In this document: in pieces, positions 16,841 to 26,210 of the stretch
How the letters are laid out: every line of letters begins with the position of its first letter
Position numbering within the stretch: the stretch's first letter is position 1
Assembly: GCA_009692585.1 (NCBI GenBank)
Contig: SHYX01000017.1
Span: forward strand, 1 to 64,000
Source: Myxococcales bacterium
Lineage (GTDB): Bacteria; Myxococcota; UBA796; SXON01
Direction of reading: 5' to 3'
DNA: 64,000 nucleotides
Translations under genes and position numbers: made by a program
Notes under the pieces: model-generated
Database searches by the model: none
The model's input: only the letters and a program-made list of their open reading frames with translations
Told to the model about the DNA's origin: nothing

Positions 16841-17911
16841 ATGCCCGACACCACCCTCCCCGACCAGGCCGCCGCCCTCCACGACCGCTACCGCCGCGCT
16901 TTCGCCGGGCGCGCGCGCGTCAGCCGCGACCTTGCCGCTCTCGACGGGCTGATCGCCGACACCGAAGCGCTCCTGCCCGCCCTCGCCCAGTCGACCAGTC
17001 TTCGGGGCGAGGTCGGTGAGCGGCTGGCCACCTACCGGAAGGAGCGCGAAACCATCGCGACCATCCAGGCTGGCGGCGAGGATGCGAGGGTGGCCTGGCG
17101 CCATGTCGAGTGGACCGAAGCGAACCTGAGCCGCTACCGCCGCGAGTTCGGCGGGCAGAACCGCAGCACCCGCGACCTGGGCCTGCTCCAGGAGCTGGCC
17201 GCGGAGGAAGCGCGGGCGTTGGCCGCTGCCGCCCCCCTGGCCAAGAAGCTCGCCGAGTCCAACCTCAGCGCCCGTGTCGACGAGCTCGGGAAGAACGTCG
17301 CGCTGTACACCGAGGAGGTGGGTCGCATCCGGAGCGCCCGCGCCGCGCTTCGCCCTGTCGACCGTGTCGCGACCCTGGCGGCGCTCGCGAATCGTCAGTT
17401 CGGGTTGTACCGCACCCACTTCGAGGGCAAGCCCCGGGCCTCGCGCCGGGCCGGCCTGTTGGAGCGTATCCACGCCAACCTCACCTCGATCCATCAGGAA
17501 ATGCTCGCCGCGCGTGATGCCGGCGTCACCGCGTCCGGGCACGCCGAGAACATCGGGAAGGTCGCGGCGCGTGTGTCACACCATCGCGACGAGGTGGCGA
17601 AGATCAAGGAAGCGGTCGTGAACACCCCCACCAGCAAGCTCGCGCCGATGCTGGGCGACGACGCGAACGCCTGGATCGCCCGGTACCGGGCTGAGTTCGC
17701 CGGGAAGCCGCGCCAGGGCCGCAACCTGGCCGCGCTCGCCGAGATCTGCGACGGCCTCCACGAGGTCGCCCGCACGATGCGGGACCTGGGTGGCAACGAC
17801 CCGGGAAACGAAAAAAACCTCGCCGTGGTGATGGAACACCTGAAGATCGCCGAGCGTGAGTACGGGGCGATCCGGACCGCCAGCCGGGCGGCGCAGACGC
17901 CGGTTTCTTGA
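16841..17911 (+). CDS. Unrecognised helical protein built of four YR-F-G-R repeats
   Basis: The 356-residue protein has no signal peptide or membrane segment and is predicted to be almost entirely helical. Four copies of a motif are obvious: RYRRAFAGRARVSRDL (Tyr17), RYRREFGGQNRSTRDL (Tyr99), LYRTHFEGKPRASRRAG (Tyr190) and RYRAEFAGKPRQGRNL (Tyr282). They are spaced 82-92 residues apart, each followed by a helix of the type L-x-x-L-x-x-I. I know no named family with this consensus (YR-x2-F-x-G-K-x-R-x2-R-x-L). It lies between the divergent glyoxalase gene and the convergent synthase gene, 28 bases from the latter's stop, without an operon partner. Confidence 0.75.
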   Translation: MPDTTLPDQAAALHDRYRRAFAGRARVSRDLAALDGLIADTEALLPALAQSTSLRGEVGERLATYRKERETIATIQAGGEDARVAWRHVEWTEANLSRYRREFGGQNRSTRDLGLLQELAAEEARALAAAAPLAKKLAESNLSARVDELGKNVALYTEEVGRIRSARAALRPVDRVATLAALANRQFGLYRTHFEGKPRASRRAGLLERIHANLTSIHQEMLAARDAGVTASGHAENIGKVAARVSHHRDEVAKIKEAVVNTPTSKLAPMLGDDANAWIARYRAEFAGKPRQGRNLAALAEICDGLHEVARTMRDLGGNDPGNEKNLAVVMEHLKIAEREYGAIRTASRAAQTPVS

Positions 17912-17939
17912 GGCGCTCCCGGTCGCAGGACGCCCGCCC

Positions 17940-20900
17940 TCAGCCGGCGTGCTCGGCCCGGATCCTGGCCAACTCCTGCGCCACGGTGGTGGTGGTATAA
18001 ACCAGCTCCTCCTCGGTGTGGAGGTTGCTGAGGAAGAATCGTAGGCGCGACGCGTTGTCGGCGACCGCGGGGTACAGGATCGGCTGGACGTTGATGCCAC
18101 GTTTCATCAGTGCGTCACTCAACAACAGGGCGTGGAAGCTGTTTCCGACCACGACCGGGATCACCGCGCTCTCGCCGGCGGCGGGCCCGGTGTCGAGGCC
18201 GTTCTCCTGGCAGAGCGTGTAGAAGCGCCGCGCGTTGGCCTGGAGTCCTGCGACGTGCTCCGGCTCGCGCTCCATCAGCTCCAACGCCGCGATGGCGGCC
18301 ATGGTGTTGGCGGGGCTCAGACCGGCTGAGTAGACGAAGCCGGGCGCGGTGTACTTGAGCAGCGAAACCAGCGTCTGGGTGCCCGCGATGTAGCCGCCAC
18401 ACGAAGACAAGGACTTCGAGAGAGTTCCCATCCAGATGTCGACGTCGCGACCCGGCACTCCGAAGTGTTCTGCCACGCCGTAGCCCCGCTGGCCGACCAC
18501 CCCGAAGCTGTGCGCCTCGTCGACCATCAGGAAGGCCTTGTAGCGCTTCTTCAGGCGCACCAGGGCGGGAAGATCGCAGAGGTCGCCGTCCATGGAGTAG
18601 ACACCCTCCACGATGATCAGGCACTTCTCGAAGCGTCCGCGGAGGGCTTCGAGGTTCTTTTCCAGCGCCGCCAGGTCTCCGTGTGCGAAGGGGCGGCGGG
18701 TGCTGCCGGCCAGCTTCATGCCCTGGAGCGCACTGTCGTGAATCAGCTCGTCGTGAAGAATCAGGTCCTTGGGGCCGAACAGATGACCGATGACGTTCAC
18801 GTTGGTCATATGACCGGCGGTAAATAGGATGGCGTCGTCTACGCCGAGCGCCTTGGCGATACGCTGTTCCAACTCATGGTGGATGGGTCGGTCGCCCGAG
18901 GCCACGCGGGAAGCTGACACGCTCGTGCCGTATTTGACAACGGCGTCCTGCACCCGCTTCGTGACATAGGGGTTTCCGGAGAATCCAAGATAATTGTACC
19001 CGGAGAAGTGGATCATCTCCTGGCCCTCGATCATCACCTTGTCACGCGCGATCCCGTCGAGCACCTTGAAGTAGGGATTGCCGATCCCCATCATCGTGAC
19101 CGCGTCCAGGCGCTGTTTCAGGTCGACCCAGGCGGGGAAATGGTCGAAGTCGGTGTGTTCGATCGCGACCTGGATGCCTTCGCTGCGCATCTCGGCTTCA
19201 ACGCCTTCGCCCACCGCCACCACCCGCCCGCTGGGCTCGGCCAAGAGCACGGTGCCGCGGAAGCGGTCGCCGACCTGCTCCTCAAACCACAGCGTCGCGA
19301 CCAGCTCGGGGGCGGCAGTCGGCACCTGAGTCCACCGCCCAACACGGACGGGGAATCCGGCGCGACCGAGCTTGTTGATCGACCAGTACGCCGCCAACTG
19401 CAGCGCGCTGTCGATGGCCAGAGGCGACAACGACCATGGCGCTTCGCCCCACTGTTGTCCGAGGCCCCGGCGCACGACGCCGGACACCCCCCGGTCGCCG
19501 AGGCTCTGGACCCTGACGATGCCGCGCAGGGTCGGTCCATGAAAAGTGGCCTTGTAGAAGGCGTCGAGCGTCATCGGGAGCGCGCCTGCCCCAAACGTAG
19601 GCGCCTGGACGCTCGGCATCCCCTCGTCGGTGAGGATGCCCTTCCAAGCAAGCTTCTTCTCCGCCATCACCGTGAACCGGTCCCCATCGAGGCGGATGCG
19701 CACCTGCGTCGGCTTTTCCACGACCACGCCGTCGTACAGGGTCAACTCCTCCACCGTGCGCCCGCTCAGGCCACAGGCCCACTCGAGGATCATCGCCATC
19801 GGGACGGTCGGGCGGCCGAAGAGGGCGTGGTCGGCCAGCCAGTTCATCGTGGGTGTGAGCGTCCGCTCGATCTCCAGGGCACGCCGGACCACGGGGAGGT
19901 CCAGGCCGAGGACCACTTCGCCGAGGTTGCCGAGGCTGTTGCCGAGCGCCGCGCCCCCCTGCGCGCTGTCCACGAACCACAGGCCCTCCTCGCGCATCGC
20001 CTGCTTCAGGTGCGGCGGGATCGACGCGACCATCTCGCTGTCGGCCCAGGGGCCCCAGACCTGCGTGGCGACACCAAGCTGTCGACCGAGGGCGGCCATC
20101 GCTTCGTTGGCGGCCGCGTACTCCGTCTGGTAGGCGTTGCCGAAGCGCGCGGCGTAGCTGCCGATGCTGACGATCCACGCGGTCGGGAAGCGCGCACGGA
20201 GCTTGCGGAGGCCGTCGACCTTGATCGCCCAGGCCGGGGCGCCGTCCGCGGCACCGACCGCCCCGTCCGCGAGCACGCCGGCAGCATGAACCACGCCGTC
20301 CGGCACGAGCCCGTCGAGGGCCTCCAGGTCTCCGGTCAGGTCGACGCGGACGAAACGGGCGGCCGCTCCCAGCTCCGCGAGCACCTCCGAACGGTCGCGG
20401 CTACCGACGACGATCACCTGCGCACCCGCGGCGATGAGCCGGCTGGCGATGAGCTTCCCGAGCCAGCCGGTGCCGCCGGTGATGAGCACGGTCTTTCCGC
20501 GCACGTCCCGACCCACGGAGGCGACCGGCTCCATGCCGACGACGAAGCGCAGCCCGTCGCGGTAGACGACCTCGACATCGCGCTCGGCGGCGCGGGCCTC
20601 GGCGTGGGCCTGGGCCGCGGTGCCGTCGACGACGCACACCTTGTGTTCGGGCCACTCCCGCGCCATCGCCTTGACGAAGCCGGTGACCCCGGCGCGGAGC
20701 GGATCGTGACCCAGCACCTCCGAAACCACGATGACATCGCCCTTGGAGAGGACACGCAGCGCCGCGAGGTCAGGGTGCACCAGCACGCGCGGCTCGGCGT
20801 CGCGGGTGTGCCCGCCGAGGGGGGCGGCGACGAGCGTGGGCGCGTAGGCCTGCAGGGAGCGCTCGGGCGCGGTCAGCGGCAGGCTCTCCGCATCGCCGCC

Positions 20901-23900
20901 GCCTTCGACCTGGCGCACGATGTCGGCCACCTTGGGCGAGGACGCAAAAAGCGCACGAGGAATGCCGGCGAAGCCAGGAAATGCCTCGGAGAGCCGCGTG
21001 GAGAGCTCATTCGCCATCAGCGAGTCGAAGCCGAGGTCGTCCATCAGCTTCTGTTCGGTGCGCAACGACTCCATCGGGAAGGCGCTGACCTTGCTGACGA
21101 TGCGGAGGACCCGCGCTTCGACCGACTCTTCACCCGATGGAGCTGCCAAGGCATCGGTCGCGGTCGCCACCAGGGCCACAGGGGGGCCGGGGGACCGCGT
21201 CGCGATCGCGCCGGCCCGTTGTTTCTCGGCGGTGATCGGCCAGTAGGACTGGACGGCCAGGGGGGTGGGCGGCACCATCTCGATCCCCACGCCGAAGGCG
21301 GTGAGGTCGACCCGGTGGCCATGGGCGGCACAGAGCGCGAGCACCCGCAACAGGCCGATGCCGCCATCAGCTTCCTCGGTCGCGACAGAGACGATGCTCT
21401 CACCGGCGTCGAGCACGCCCCGGGCGAAGGCGCAGAGCGTGGCGCCGGGCGCGAGCTGCACGTAGATCCGGGCGCCGGCCGCCGCACACTGCTCCAATCC
21501 GCGGACGTAGTCCACGGGCGCCACCGCATGGCGGGCGTAGATGGCAGCAACGTCGGCCGCCGTGCGCGGCGCCGCGGCAGCGATGCACGACGCCATGGTG
21601 ATCGCCGGTGGGCTGAAGTGGGTCTCCGCGAGCCCGGCGTCCACGTCCGCCTGCACCGCCTGGAGCATCGGCGAATGGAACGCGTGGCTCACGGCGATGC
21701 GCTTGGCCTTGACACCGGCCTCGACGAGCCGCGCCACGCTGCGCTCCACACCCCCGGTCGGACCGGAAATCACGTTCTGCCGCGGGTGATTCCGGTTGGC
21801 GAGGATCACCCCCGGTTCGAGGTGCGGTTCGATCTCCTCCTCTGCGGCCATGCACGCGGCCATCGCGCCGTGATCTCCCTGAAGCGCCGACATCGCCTTG
21901 CCGCGCTGGGCGACGAACCGAATCGCCTCCTTCGGTGCGACCGCGCCGGCCACCGCGCTGGCGGTGAACTCGCCGAGTGAATGCCCCAACGCGACCGCCG
22001 GGTGCACGCCGAAGCGGCCGAGGACCGCGGCGACCGCACAGCCGATGGCGAACATCGCGGGCTGGGCGATCTGGGTATCGGTCAGCGCCCGTTCGTCGGC
22101 GCCCTCCGCGTAGAGGTAGTCGCGGAGGGGCAGCGCGGTGATGTCGAGCACCGCCGCCTCCATCTCGGCGAGGGTGTGTGCGAATTCCGGCAGCGCCAAC
22201 CACTCCCGCAAGAGGCCCACCTTCTGCATCCCCTGCCCGGGGCACAGAAACGCGACCGGCACCGGATGGATCGCGTCGCCGACGATGATGTCCCGCCCCA
22301 GCGCGCCCCGGGTGGTCGGATCGATCGCGAGACACTCTGACACACGCGCCATGTGTCGTTTGAGCTCGGGGGTGCTGGAGGCGACCACTGCTGCCCGGAC
22401 TGCACGGCGTTTGCGGCCCATGTTGAGCGTATGTGCCAACGCGCCAAGCTCCTGGTCATCGTCGATCGCCTCGGCGATCTCGGCGGCGTAGGCCGCCAGG
22501 AGCGTGCCCTCGTCGGCGGAGATCACCACCAACTGGGCCCGCCCCAGCGGCGGCGAGTGGGGCACCGCCGAGCGGAACAGGCGCGTCTGCGGCAGTTCGC
22601 GGCCCTCCTCGACGACGATGTGGCTGTTGGTGCCCCCGAAGCCGAATGACGAAACCGTCGCGATGCGCGGCCCGGTCGAGCGCCACGGAACCGGCTGGGT
22701 GGGGACGGAAAACACTCCCGGAAATGCGGCGATGTCGGGGTGGGGCGCCGACCAGTTCGCCAGCGGCGGGATGGTCTTGTGGTGGAGCGCCAACAGCGCC
22801 TTCATCAGGCCGGCAATGCCCGCGGCCGACATGGTGTGCCCGACGTTGGCCTTGGCCGACCCGATCCAGACGGGGGAGTCCCGACCGGCCAGGTGGGCGC
22901 GCAACGCGGTGAGCTCGGTGCGATCGCCGACGGCGGTCCCGGTGCCGTGGGTCTCGACATAGCCGATGTCCGACGCGCCGACTCCGGCATCGGCCCACGC
23001 CGCACCGATCACGGCCTCCTGACCGTCGGTGCGCGGGGACATCGGGCCATCGCCTCGCCCGTCGTTGTTGCAGGCGCTGCCGCGGATGACGCCGTAGATG
23101 CGGTCTCCGGCCGCCCGCGCGTCCTCCAGCCGTTTGAGGAGCACCATGCCCACGCCTTCGCCCTGGACAAAACCGTCGGCCCGCGCGTCGAAGGGCCGGC
23201 ACACTCCCCCGGCGGAGATGGCGCCGATGCGCGAGAAGCCGATGAGGTGCTCCGGCGTGAGGTTGACGTACACGCCGCCGGCCAGGGCCGCGTCGATCAG
23301 GCCGGCGCGGAGTTGGGCGATCGCGTCGTGCACCGCGACGAGCGCGCTGGCACAGGCGGCGTCGATGGTGAGGGCGGGGCCGCCGAGATCGAGTTCCTGG
23401 GCCACCACCGCGGCGCTCATGTTCGCCAGGACCCCAGGGGCGGTGAACGCACGGGAAGGGACTGAGCGGTTGACCATCCTGCCGAGCGCGGCGGCCTCGG
23501 CGTCGGTGGCGGCCTCGCCGAACTGGCCCGCGGCCAGCATCTGTGCCATCACCCGCGCCGAGGTGAGGATGCGGAACTCCATGACCGAGAGGCCGAGGAA
23601 GGTGCCGATGCGACTGCGGTCGATGGCCCGGCCACCGTCGACACCGTCGATGCTGGCCGCGTACCCGGCGTCTTGCAGCGCCGTCCACGCGCACTCCAGG
23701 GCCAGCCGCTGCTGCGGGTCCATGACCTCGACCCGGCGAGGCGGAATGCCGAACTCCATCGCCGCGAAGGAGCGAACGTCGTCGAGGAAGGCGCCGTGCG
23801 GGCAGTAGTACTTGTCGACCGAGCGCAAGGAGCTGGACCAGAAGGCCTCGTGGTCCCACCGGTCGGTCGGGGGCGTCCGAAATTTGTGGCGGCCTTCGAC

Positions 23901-23987
23901 GACCAGTTTCCAATACCGGTTGGCGTTCTCCGCGCCGGGGAATCGGCAGGCCATCCCGACGACTGCGACGTCTCCCCCCTGCGCCAT
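17940..23987 (-). CDS. Multidomain synthase KS-AT-ACP-KR-DH with fused C-terminal alpha-oxoamine synthase
   Basis: The 2015-residue protein reads in order as follows. KS (1-455): Cys212 in DAACASA, His347 in ETHGTG, His384 in NVGHT. AT (575-870): Ser670 in GHSLGE, with HAFH at 768-771, the pattern of malonyl-specific domains. ACP (955-1030): Ser989 in DLGFDSL. KR (1050-1345): GGTGWLG and a Tyr1290-x3-Asn active site. DH (1380-1600): His1387 in HALFGRPTVP and Asp1526. The C-terminal 390 residues are a class II PLP aminotransferase/alpha-oxoamine synthase with DEAHSFG and PLP Lys1858 in GTLSKSLS. There is no ER and no thioesterase, so the last domain should release the chain by decarboxylative condensation with an amino acid. 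ACP before KR resembles PUFA synthases. The ACP and FAAL genes lie 5 and 12 bases upstream in series. Confidence 0.93.
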   Translation of the reverse strand: MAQGGDVAVVGMACRFPGAENANRYWKLVVEGRHKFRTPPTDRWDHEAFWSSSLRSVDKYYCPHGAFLDDVRSFAAMEFGIPPRRVEVMDPQQRLALECAWTALQDAGYAASIDGVDGGRAIDRSRIGTFLGLSVMEFRILTSARVMAQMLAAGQFGEAATDAEAAALGRMVNRSVPSRAFTAPGVLANMSAAVVAQELDLGGPALTIDAACASALVAVHDAIAQLRAGLIDAALAGGVYVNLTPEHLIGFSRIGAISAGGVCRPFDARADGFVQGEGVGMVLLKRLEDARAAGDRIYGVIRGSACNNDGRGDGPMSPRTDGQEAVIGAAWADAGVGASDIGYVETHGTGTAVGDRTELTALRAHLAGRDSPVWIGSAKANVGHTMSAAGIAGLMKALLALHHKTIPPLANWSAPHPDIAAFPGVFSVPTQPVPWRSTGPRIATVSSFGFGGTNSHIVVEEGRELPQTRLFRSAVPHSPPLGRAQLVVISADEGTLLAAYAAEIAEAIDDDQELGALAHTLNMGRKRRAVRAAVVASSTPELKRHMARVSECLAIDPTTRGALGRDIIVGDAIHPVPVAFLCPGQGMQKVGLLREWLALPEFAHTLAEMEAAVLDITALPLRDYLYAEGADERALTDTQIAQPAMFAIGCAVAAVLGRFGVHPAVALGHSLGEFTASAVAGAVAPKEAIRFVAQRGKAMSALQGDHGAMAACMAAEEEIEPHLEPGVILANRNHPRQNVISGPTGGVERSVARLVEAGVKAKRIAVSHAFHSPMLQAVQADVDAGLAETHFSPPAITMASCIAAAAPRTAADVAAIYARHAVAPVDYVRGLEQCAAAGARIYVQLAPGATLCAFARGVLDAGESIVSVATEEADGGIGLLRVLALCAAHGHRVDLTAFGVGIEMVPPTPLAVQSYWPITAEKQRAGAIATRSPGPPVALVATATDALAAPSGEESVEARVLRIVSKVSAFPMESLRTEQKLMDDLGFDSLMANELSTRLSEAFPGFAGIPRALFASSPKVADIVRQVEGGGDAESLPLTAPERSLQAYAPTLVAAPLGGHTRDAEPRVLVHPDLAALRVLSKGDVIVVSEVLGHDPLRAGVTGFVKAMAREWPEHKVCVVDGTAAQAHAEARAAERDVEVVYRDGLRFVVGMEPVASVGRDVRGKTVLITGGTGWLGKLIASRLIAAGAQVIVVGSRDRSEVLAELGAAARFVRVDLTGDLEALDGLVPDGVVHAAGVLADGAVGAADGAPAWAIKVDGLRKLRARFPTAWIVSIGSYAARFGNAYQTEYAAANEAMAALGRQLGVATQVWGPWADSEMVASIPPHLKQAMREEGLWFVDSAQGGAALGNSLGNLGEVVLGLDLPVVRRALEIERTLTPTMNWLADHALFGRPTVPMAMILEWACGLSGRTVEELTLYDGVVVEKPTQVRIRLDGDRFTVMAEKKLAWKGILTDEGMPSVQAPTFGAGALPMTLDAFYKATFHGPTLRGIVRVQSLGDRGVSGVVRRGLGQQWGEAPWSLSPLAIDSALQLAAYWSINKLGRAGFPVRVGRWTQVPTAAPELVATLWFEEQVGDRFRGTVLLAEPSGRVVAVGEGVEAEMRSEGIQVAIEHTDFDHFPAWVDLKQRLDAVTMMGIGNPYFKVLDGIARDKVMIEGQEMIHFSGYNYLGFSGNPYVTKRVQDAVVKYGTSVSASRVASGDRPIHHELEQRIAKALGVDDAILFTAGHMTNVNVIGHLFGPKDLILHDELIHDSALQGMKLAGSTRRPFAHGDLAALEKNLEALRGRFEKCLIIVEGVYSMDGDLCDLPALVRLKKRYKAFLMVDEAHSFGVVGQRGYGVAEHFGVPGRDVDIWMGTLSKSLSSCGGYIAGTQTLVSLLKYTAPGFVYSAGLSPANTMAAIAALELMEREPEHVAGLQANARRFYTLCQENGLDTGPAAGESAVIPVVVGNSFHALLLSDALMKRGINVQPILYPAVADNASRLRFFLSNLHTEEELVYTTTTVAQELARIRAEHAG

Positions 23988-23992
23988 CGGCT

Positions 23993-24235
23993 TCAGCCCT
24001 TCTTCGTCTTTTCGACCAGCCTGGCCAGGTCGCCGAAAGTCTGGATGCGGATCATCACCTCGTCCGAGAACTGGGTGTCCAGCTTCTCTTCGAGGTATCC
24101 GACCATCTCCATCGTCGCGACAGAATCCATTCCTAACTCGCGGATTTCCGTGGTCAGGGTGACCTTGCCGAGCTTGGCGGTCTTCGACGGGTCGACGGCC
24201 GAGATCGCGGCCTTGATGAGTTCCAGGCTGTCCAT
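23993..24235 (-). CDS. Stand-alone acyl carrier protein
   Basis: Start at the ATG at 24235 (MDSLELIKAAI), giving an 80-residue acidic protein of ACP length. The phosphopantetheine serine is in LGMDSVATMEMVGYLEEKLD, the usual start of helix II. It ends in the Lys-rich tail KTKKG. It sits between the fatty acyl-AMP ligase gene (7-base gap) and the synthase gene (5-base gap). The natural reading is that the ligase loads a fatty acid onto this carrier and the KS of the next protein takes it from there. Confidence 0.92.
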   Translation of the reverse strand: MDSLELIKAAISAVDPSKTAKLGKVTLTTEIRELGMDSVATMEMVGYLEEKLDTQFSDEVMIRIQTFGDLARLVEKTKKG

Positions 24236-24242
24236 GAGTTCC

Positions 24243-25985
24243 TCAGGTTTCGGGAGTACGGGAGAAGAGCTTGCCGGCGGTGTGCGTGGCACGCCCCCAT
24301 AGCGAGCGGGCCATGTGTCGCGCCACGGTCAGCCCCTGGCCGGAGGTGCCGAGGGTGCGGTCCCCCTGCTTGCCCAGGTGCTCGGTGAGGTACTGCTCCC
24401 GCGTTTTGCGGCGCTGCAACTTGCCGGAGCTGGTCTTGGGGAGCTGCCCGGCGCCCAGGAGCACCACGTCGCTGACCTTGAGCGACAGGGCCTCGGCGAC
24501 GGCGGCGACGATGCGCTCGGCGGTATCGGCGGGCGGGTCGGGGCGAAGCTCGGCCACCACCACCAGCAGCTCGCTGTCGTCCCCCGGGATCGAGAAGGCG
24601 ACGACGTTTCCGCGCCGCACGCCCTCGACCTCGGCCACCGCCCACTCGATGCTGGTGGGATGGTGGTTGCGGCCGTTGAGGATGATGAGGTCCTTGCACC
24701 GACCGCTGATGTAGATGTCCCCGTCGTGGAGGAAGCCGAGATCGCCGGTCTTCAGCCAGCCGTCGGGCCGGAAGCACGCCTCGGTGGCCTCGGTGTTCTT
24801 CCAGTACCCGGCGGTGACCGACGGACCGCGGAATACCAGTTCGCCCTCGGTGTCTTCGCCGCAGAGCGTGTCGTCGGCATCCATGACCCCGATCTCGTGC
24901 CCGGAGAAGGGCCGCCCGCAGCTGACGAAGCCATCGGTGACCCGGAGCGGCGTTCCCTTGGGGTGGAAGGTCATCGCCAGGGTCGCCTCGGCCATGCCGT
25001 AGGCCGGCATCAGCACCCCGGGCCGCAGGCCGGCCTTGCCCATGACCGTTTCGAAGTGCGCCATCGTTGCCGCGTGGATCGGCTCGGCGCCGCAGCCCAG
25101 GACGCGGATGTTGCTGAGGTCCCACTTGGCGAGCTCCACGTCGGTGGCCTTGCGACTGGCCAGCGCGTAGGCGAAGTTGGGACCGAAGCTGTGATGCGCC
25201 TTCAGGTCGCTCATCACCTGCATCCAGATGTTCGGGCGCTTCACGAACAGCAGGGTCGGAATGAACGCGGCCTGCGCGCCCACCGTCATCGGGGTCACCA
25301 CAAAGCCGATCAGGCCCATGTCATGGTACAGCGGCAGCCAACTGACCGCGATGTCGTCCCAGGGCACGAGGCACATGCCCTCGGTGGCGGTGACCCAGGT
25401 GTTGGCGATCAGGTTGGCGTGGGTGACGATGACCCCCTTGGGCGCCGAGGTGCTACCCGAGGTGTACTGCAAGAAGCACACATCCTCCGGAGACACCGTC
25501 GGCAGCTCGCCGGAAGCGGCGGGCTGCCGATCGAGTTTGTCGACGGTCAGGAGGTCCTTGAGGCTCTTGACCTTGGGCACCACCTGCCACAGGACCGATT
25601 GGAGCTGCGCGTCGGTGAGCACGAGCGCGGCCTCGGCGTTCTGCAGGATGCCCAGGGCGCCGTCTGCCCACGAGTCGAGCTTGCCGAACGAGAGGGGGGG
25701 ATACATGGGGACCGGGACGAGTCCGGCGAACAAACAGGCGTAGAACGAGATGACGAAGTCCTGCGGCTTGGCGAGGACCATCCCAACCCTGTCCCCAGCG
25801 CGCAGGCCACACCCGACGAGCTTGCGCGCGCGTGCCTCCACTGCGTCGTTGAGCTGACGGAAGGTGTACGCCGTAGGCTTGGCCGCGTTGTCGTAGAAGG
25901 TGTAGCCGACCTTGTCGACGTTTCCGAGCCGCCGAAGTGCATCGACGACGGTAGGGGGGCAGCGGGAGACGTCGGGGAGGGACAT
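24243..25985 (-). CDS. Fatty acyl-AMP ligase (FAAL)
   Basis: The 580-residue adenylate-forming enzyme has the P-loop-like motif YTSGSTSAPKGV (about residue 172), SWLPLYHDMGLIG, PAYGMAEATLA, TGDLGFLHDGDIYISGRCKD and the C-terminal KTSSGKLQR. The spacing SWLP-YHDMGL and GRNHHPTSIEW are typical of the FAAL class, which activates fatty acids as acyl-AMP and passes them to an ACP instead of CoA. It is the first gene of the FAAL-ACP-synthase operon and should choose the starter fatty acid. Upstream is a 225-base intergenic region shared with the divergent thioesterase gene. Confidence 0.93.
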   Translation of the reverse strand: MSLPDVSRCPPTVVDALRRLGNVDKVGYTFYDNAAKPTAYTFRQLNDAVEARARKLVGCGLRAGDRVGMVLAKPQDFVISFYACLFAGLVPVPMYPPLSFGKLDSWADGALGILQNAEAALVLTDAQLQSVLWQVVPKVKSLKDLLTVDKLDRQPAASGELPTVSPEDVCFLQYTSGSTSAPKGVIVTHANLIANTWVTATEGMCLVPWDDIAVSWLPLYHDMGLIGFVVTPMTVGAQAAFIPTLLFVKRPNIWMQVMSDLKAHHSFGPNFAYALASRKATDVELAKWDLSNIRVLGCGAEPIHAATMAHFETVMGKAGLRPGVLMPAYGMAEATLAMTFHPKGTPLRVTDGFVSCGRPFSGHEIGVMDADDTLCGEDTEGELVFRGPSVTAGYWKNTEATEACFRPDGWLKTGDLGFLHDGDIYISGRCKDLIILNGRNHHPTSIEWAVAEVEGVRRGNVVAFSIPGDDSELLVVVAELRPDPPADTAERIVAAVAEALSLKVSDVVLLGAGQLPKTSSGKLQRRKTREQYLTEHLGKQGDRTLGTSGQGLTVARHMARSLWGRATHTAGKLFSRTPET

Positions 25986-26065
25986 TCGTACCTCGGCGTG
26001 CGGGGGGGGGACGCGTCCCTACCACGCCGGCCGCACCAGTCCAAGTGCCTGAACCCGCTATTTTT

Positions 26066-26103
26066 TCGGTCGTGTCAGTCAGAATTCGCGACCGACCAGT
26101 CAG
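26066..26103. promoter_or_regulatory. Candidate operator between FAAL operon and divergent thioesterase gene
   Basis: The intergenic region 25986-26210 contains an inverted repeat TCGGTCG (26066-26072) / CGACCGA (26089-26095) and a direct repeat CAGTCAG (26076-26082 and 26097-26103) spaced exactly 21 bases, two helix turns. The flanks are AT-richer than the surroundings. This is the pattern of a regulator site in a divergent promoter, but no regulator gene lies nearby and no promoter is certain. Confidence 0.35.
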
Positions 26104-26210
26104 TTGTTTTTCCGAGGAGCCGTTCGGGGTGCCGCGCCGGCGGCTCGCGCCGGTCGGGTACCCCCGCCGGAGGCGTGGCGGGGGCGTTACGGGGACGTCG
26201 CCCCCGTCCC

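Noticed and set aside
19008..21980. A 990-codon open frame on the plus strand through the synthase gene
   Set aside because: It is antisense to the KR, AT and ACP region of the synthase, with low-complexity Arg/His/Gly-rich translation. Long false frames are common in such G+C-rich DNA.
24315..26210. Upstream part of a 774-codon plus-strand frame ending at 26639
   Set aside because: Only the part from about 26211 reads as a protein (the thioesterase). The rest is antisense of the FAAL gene.
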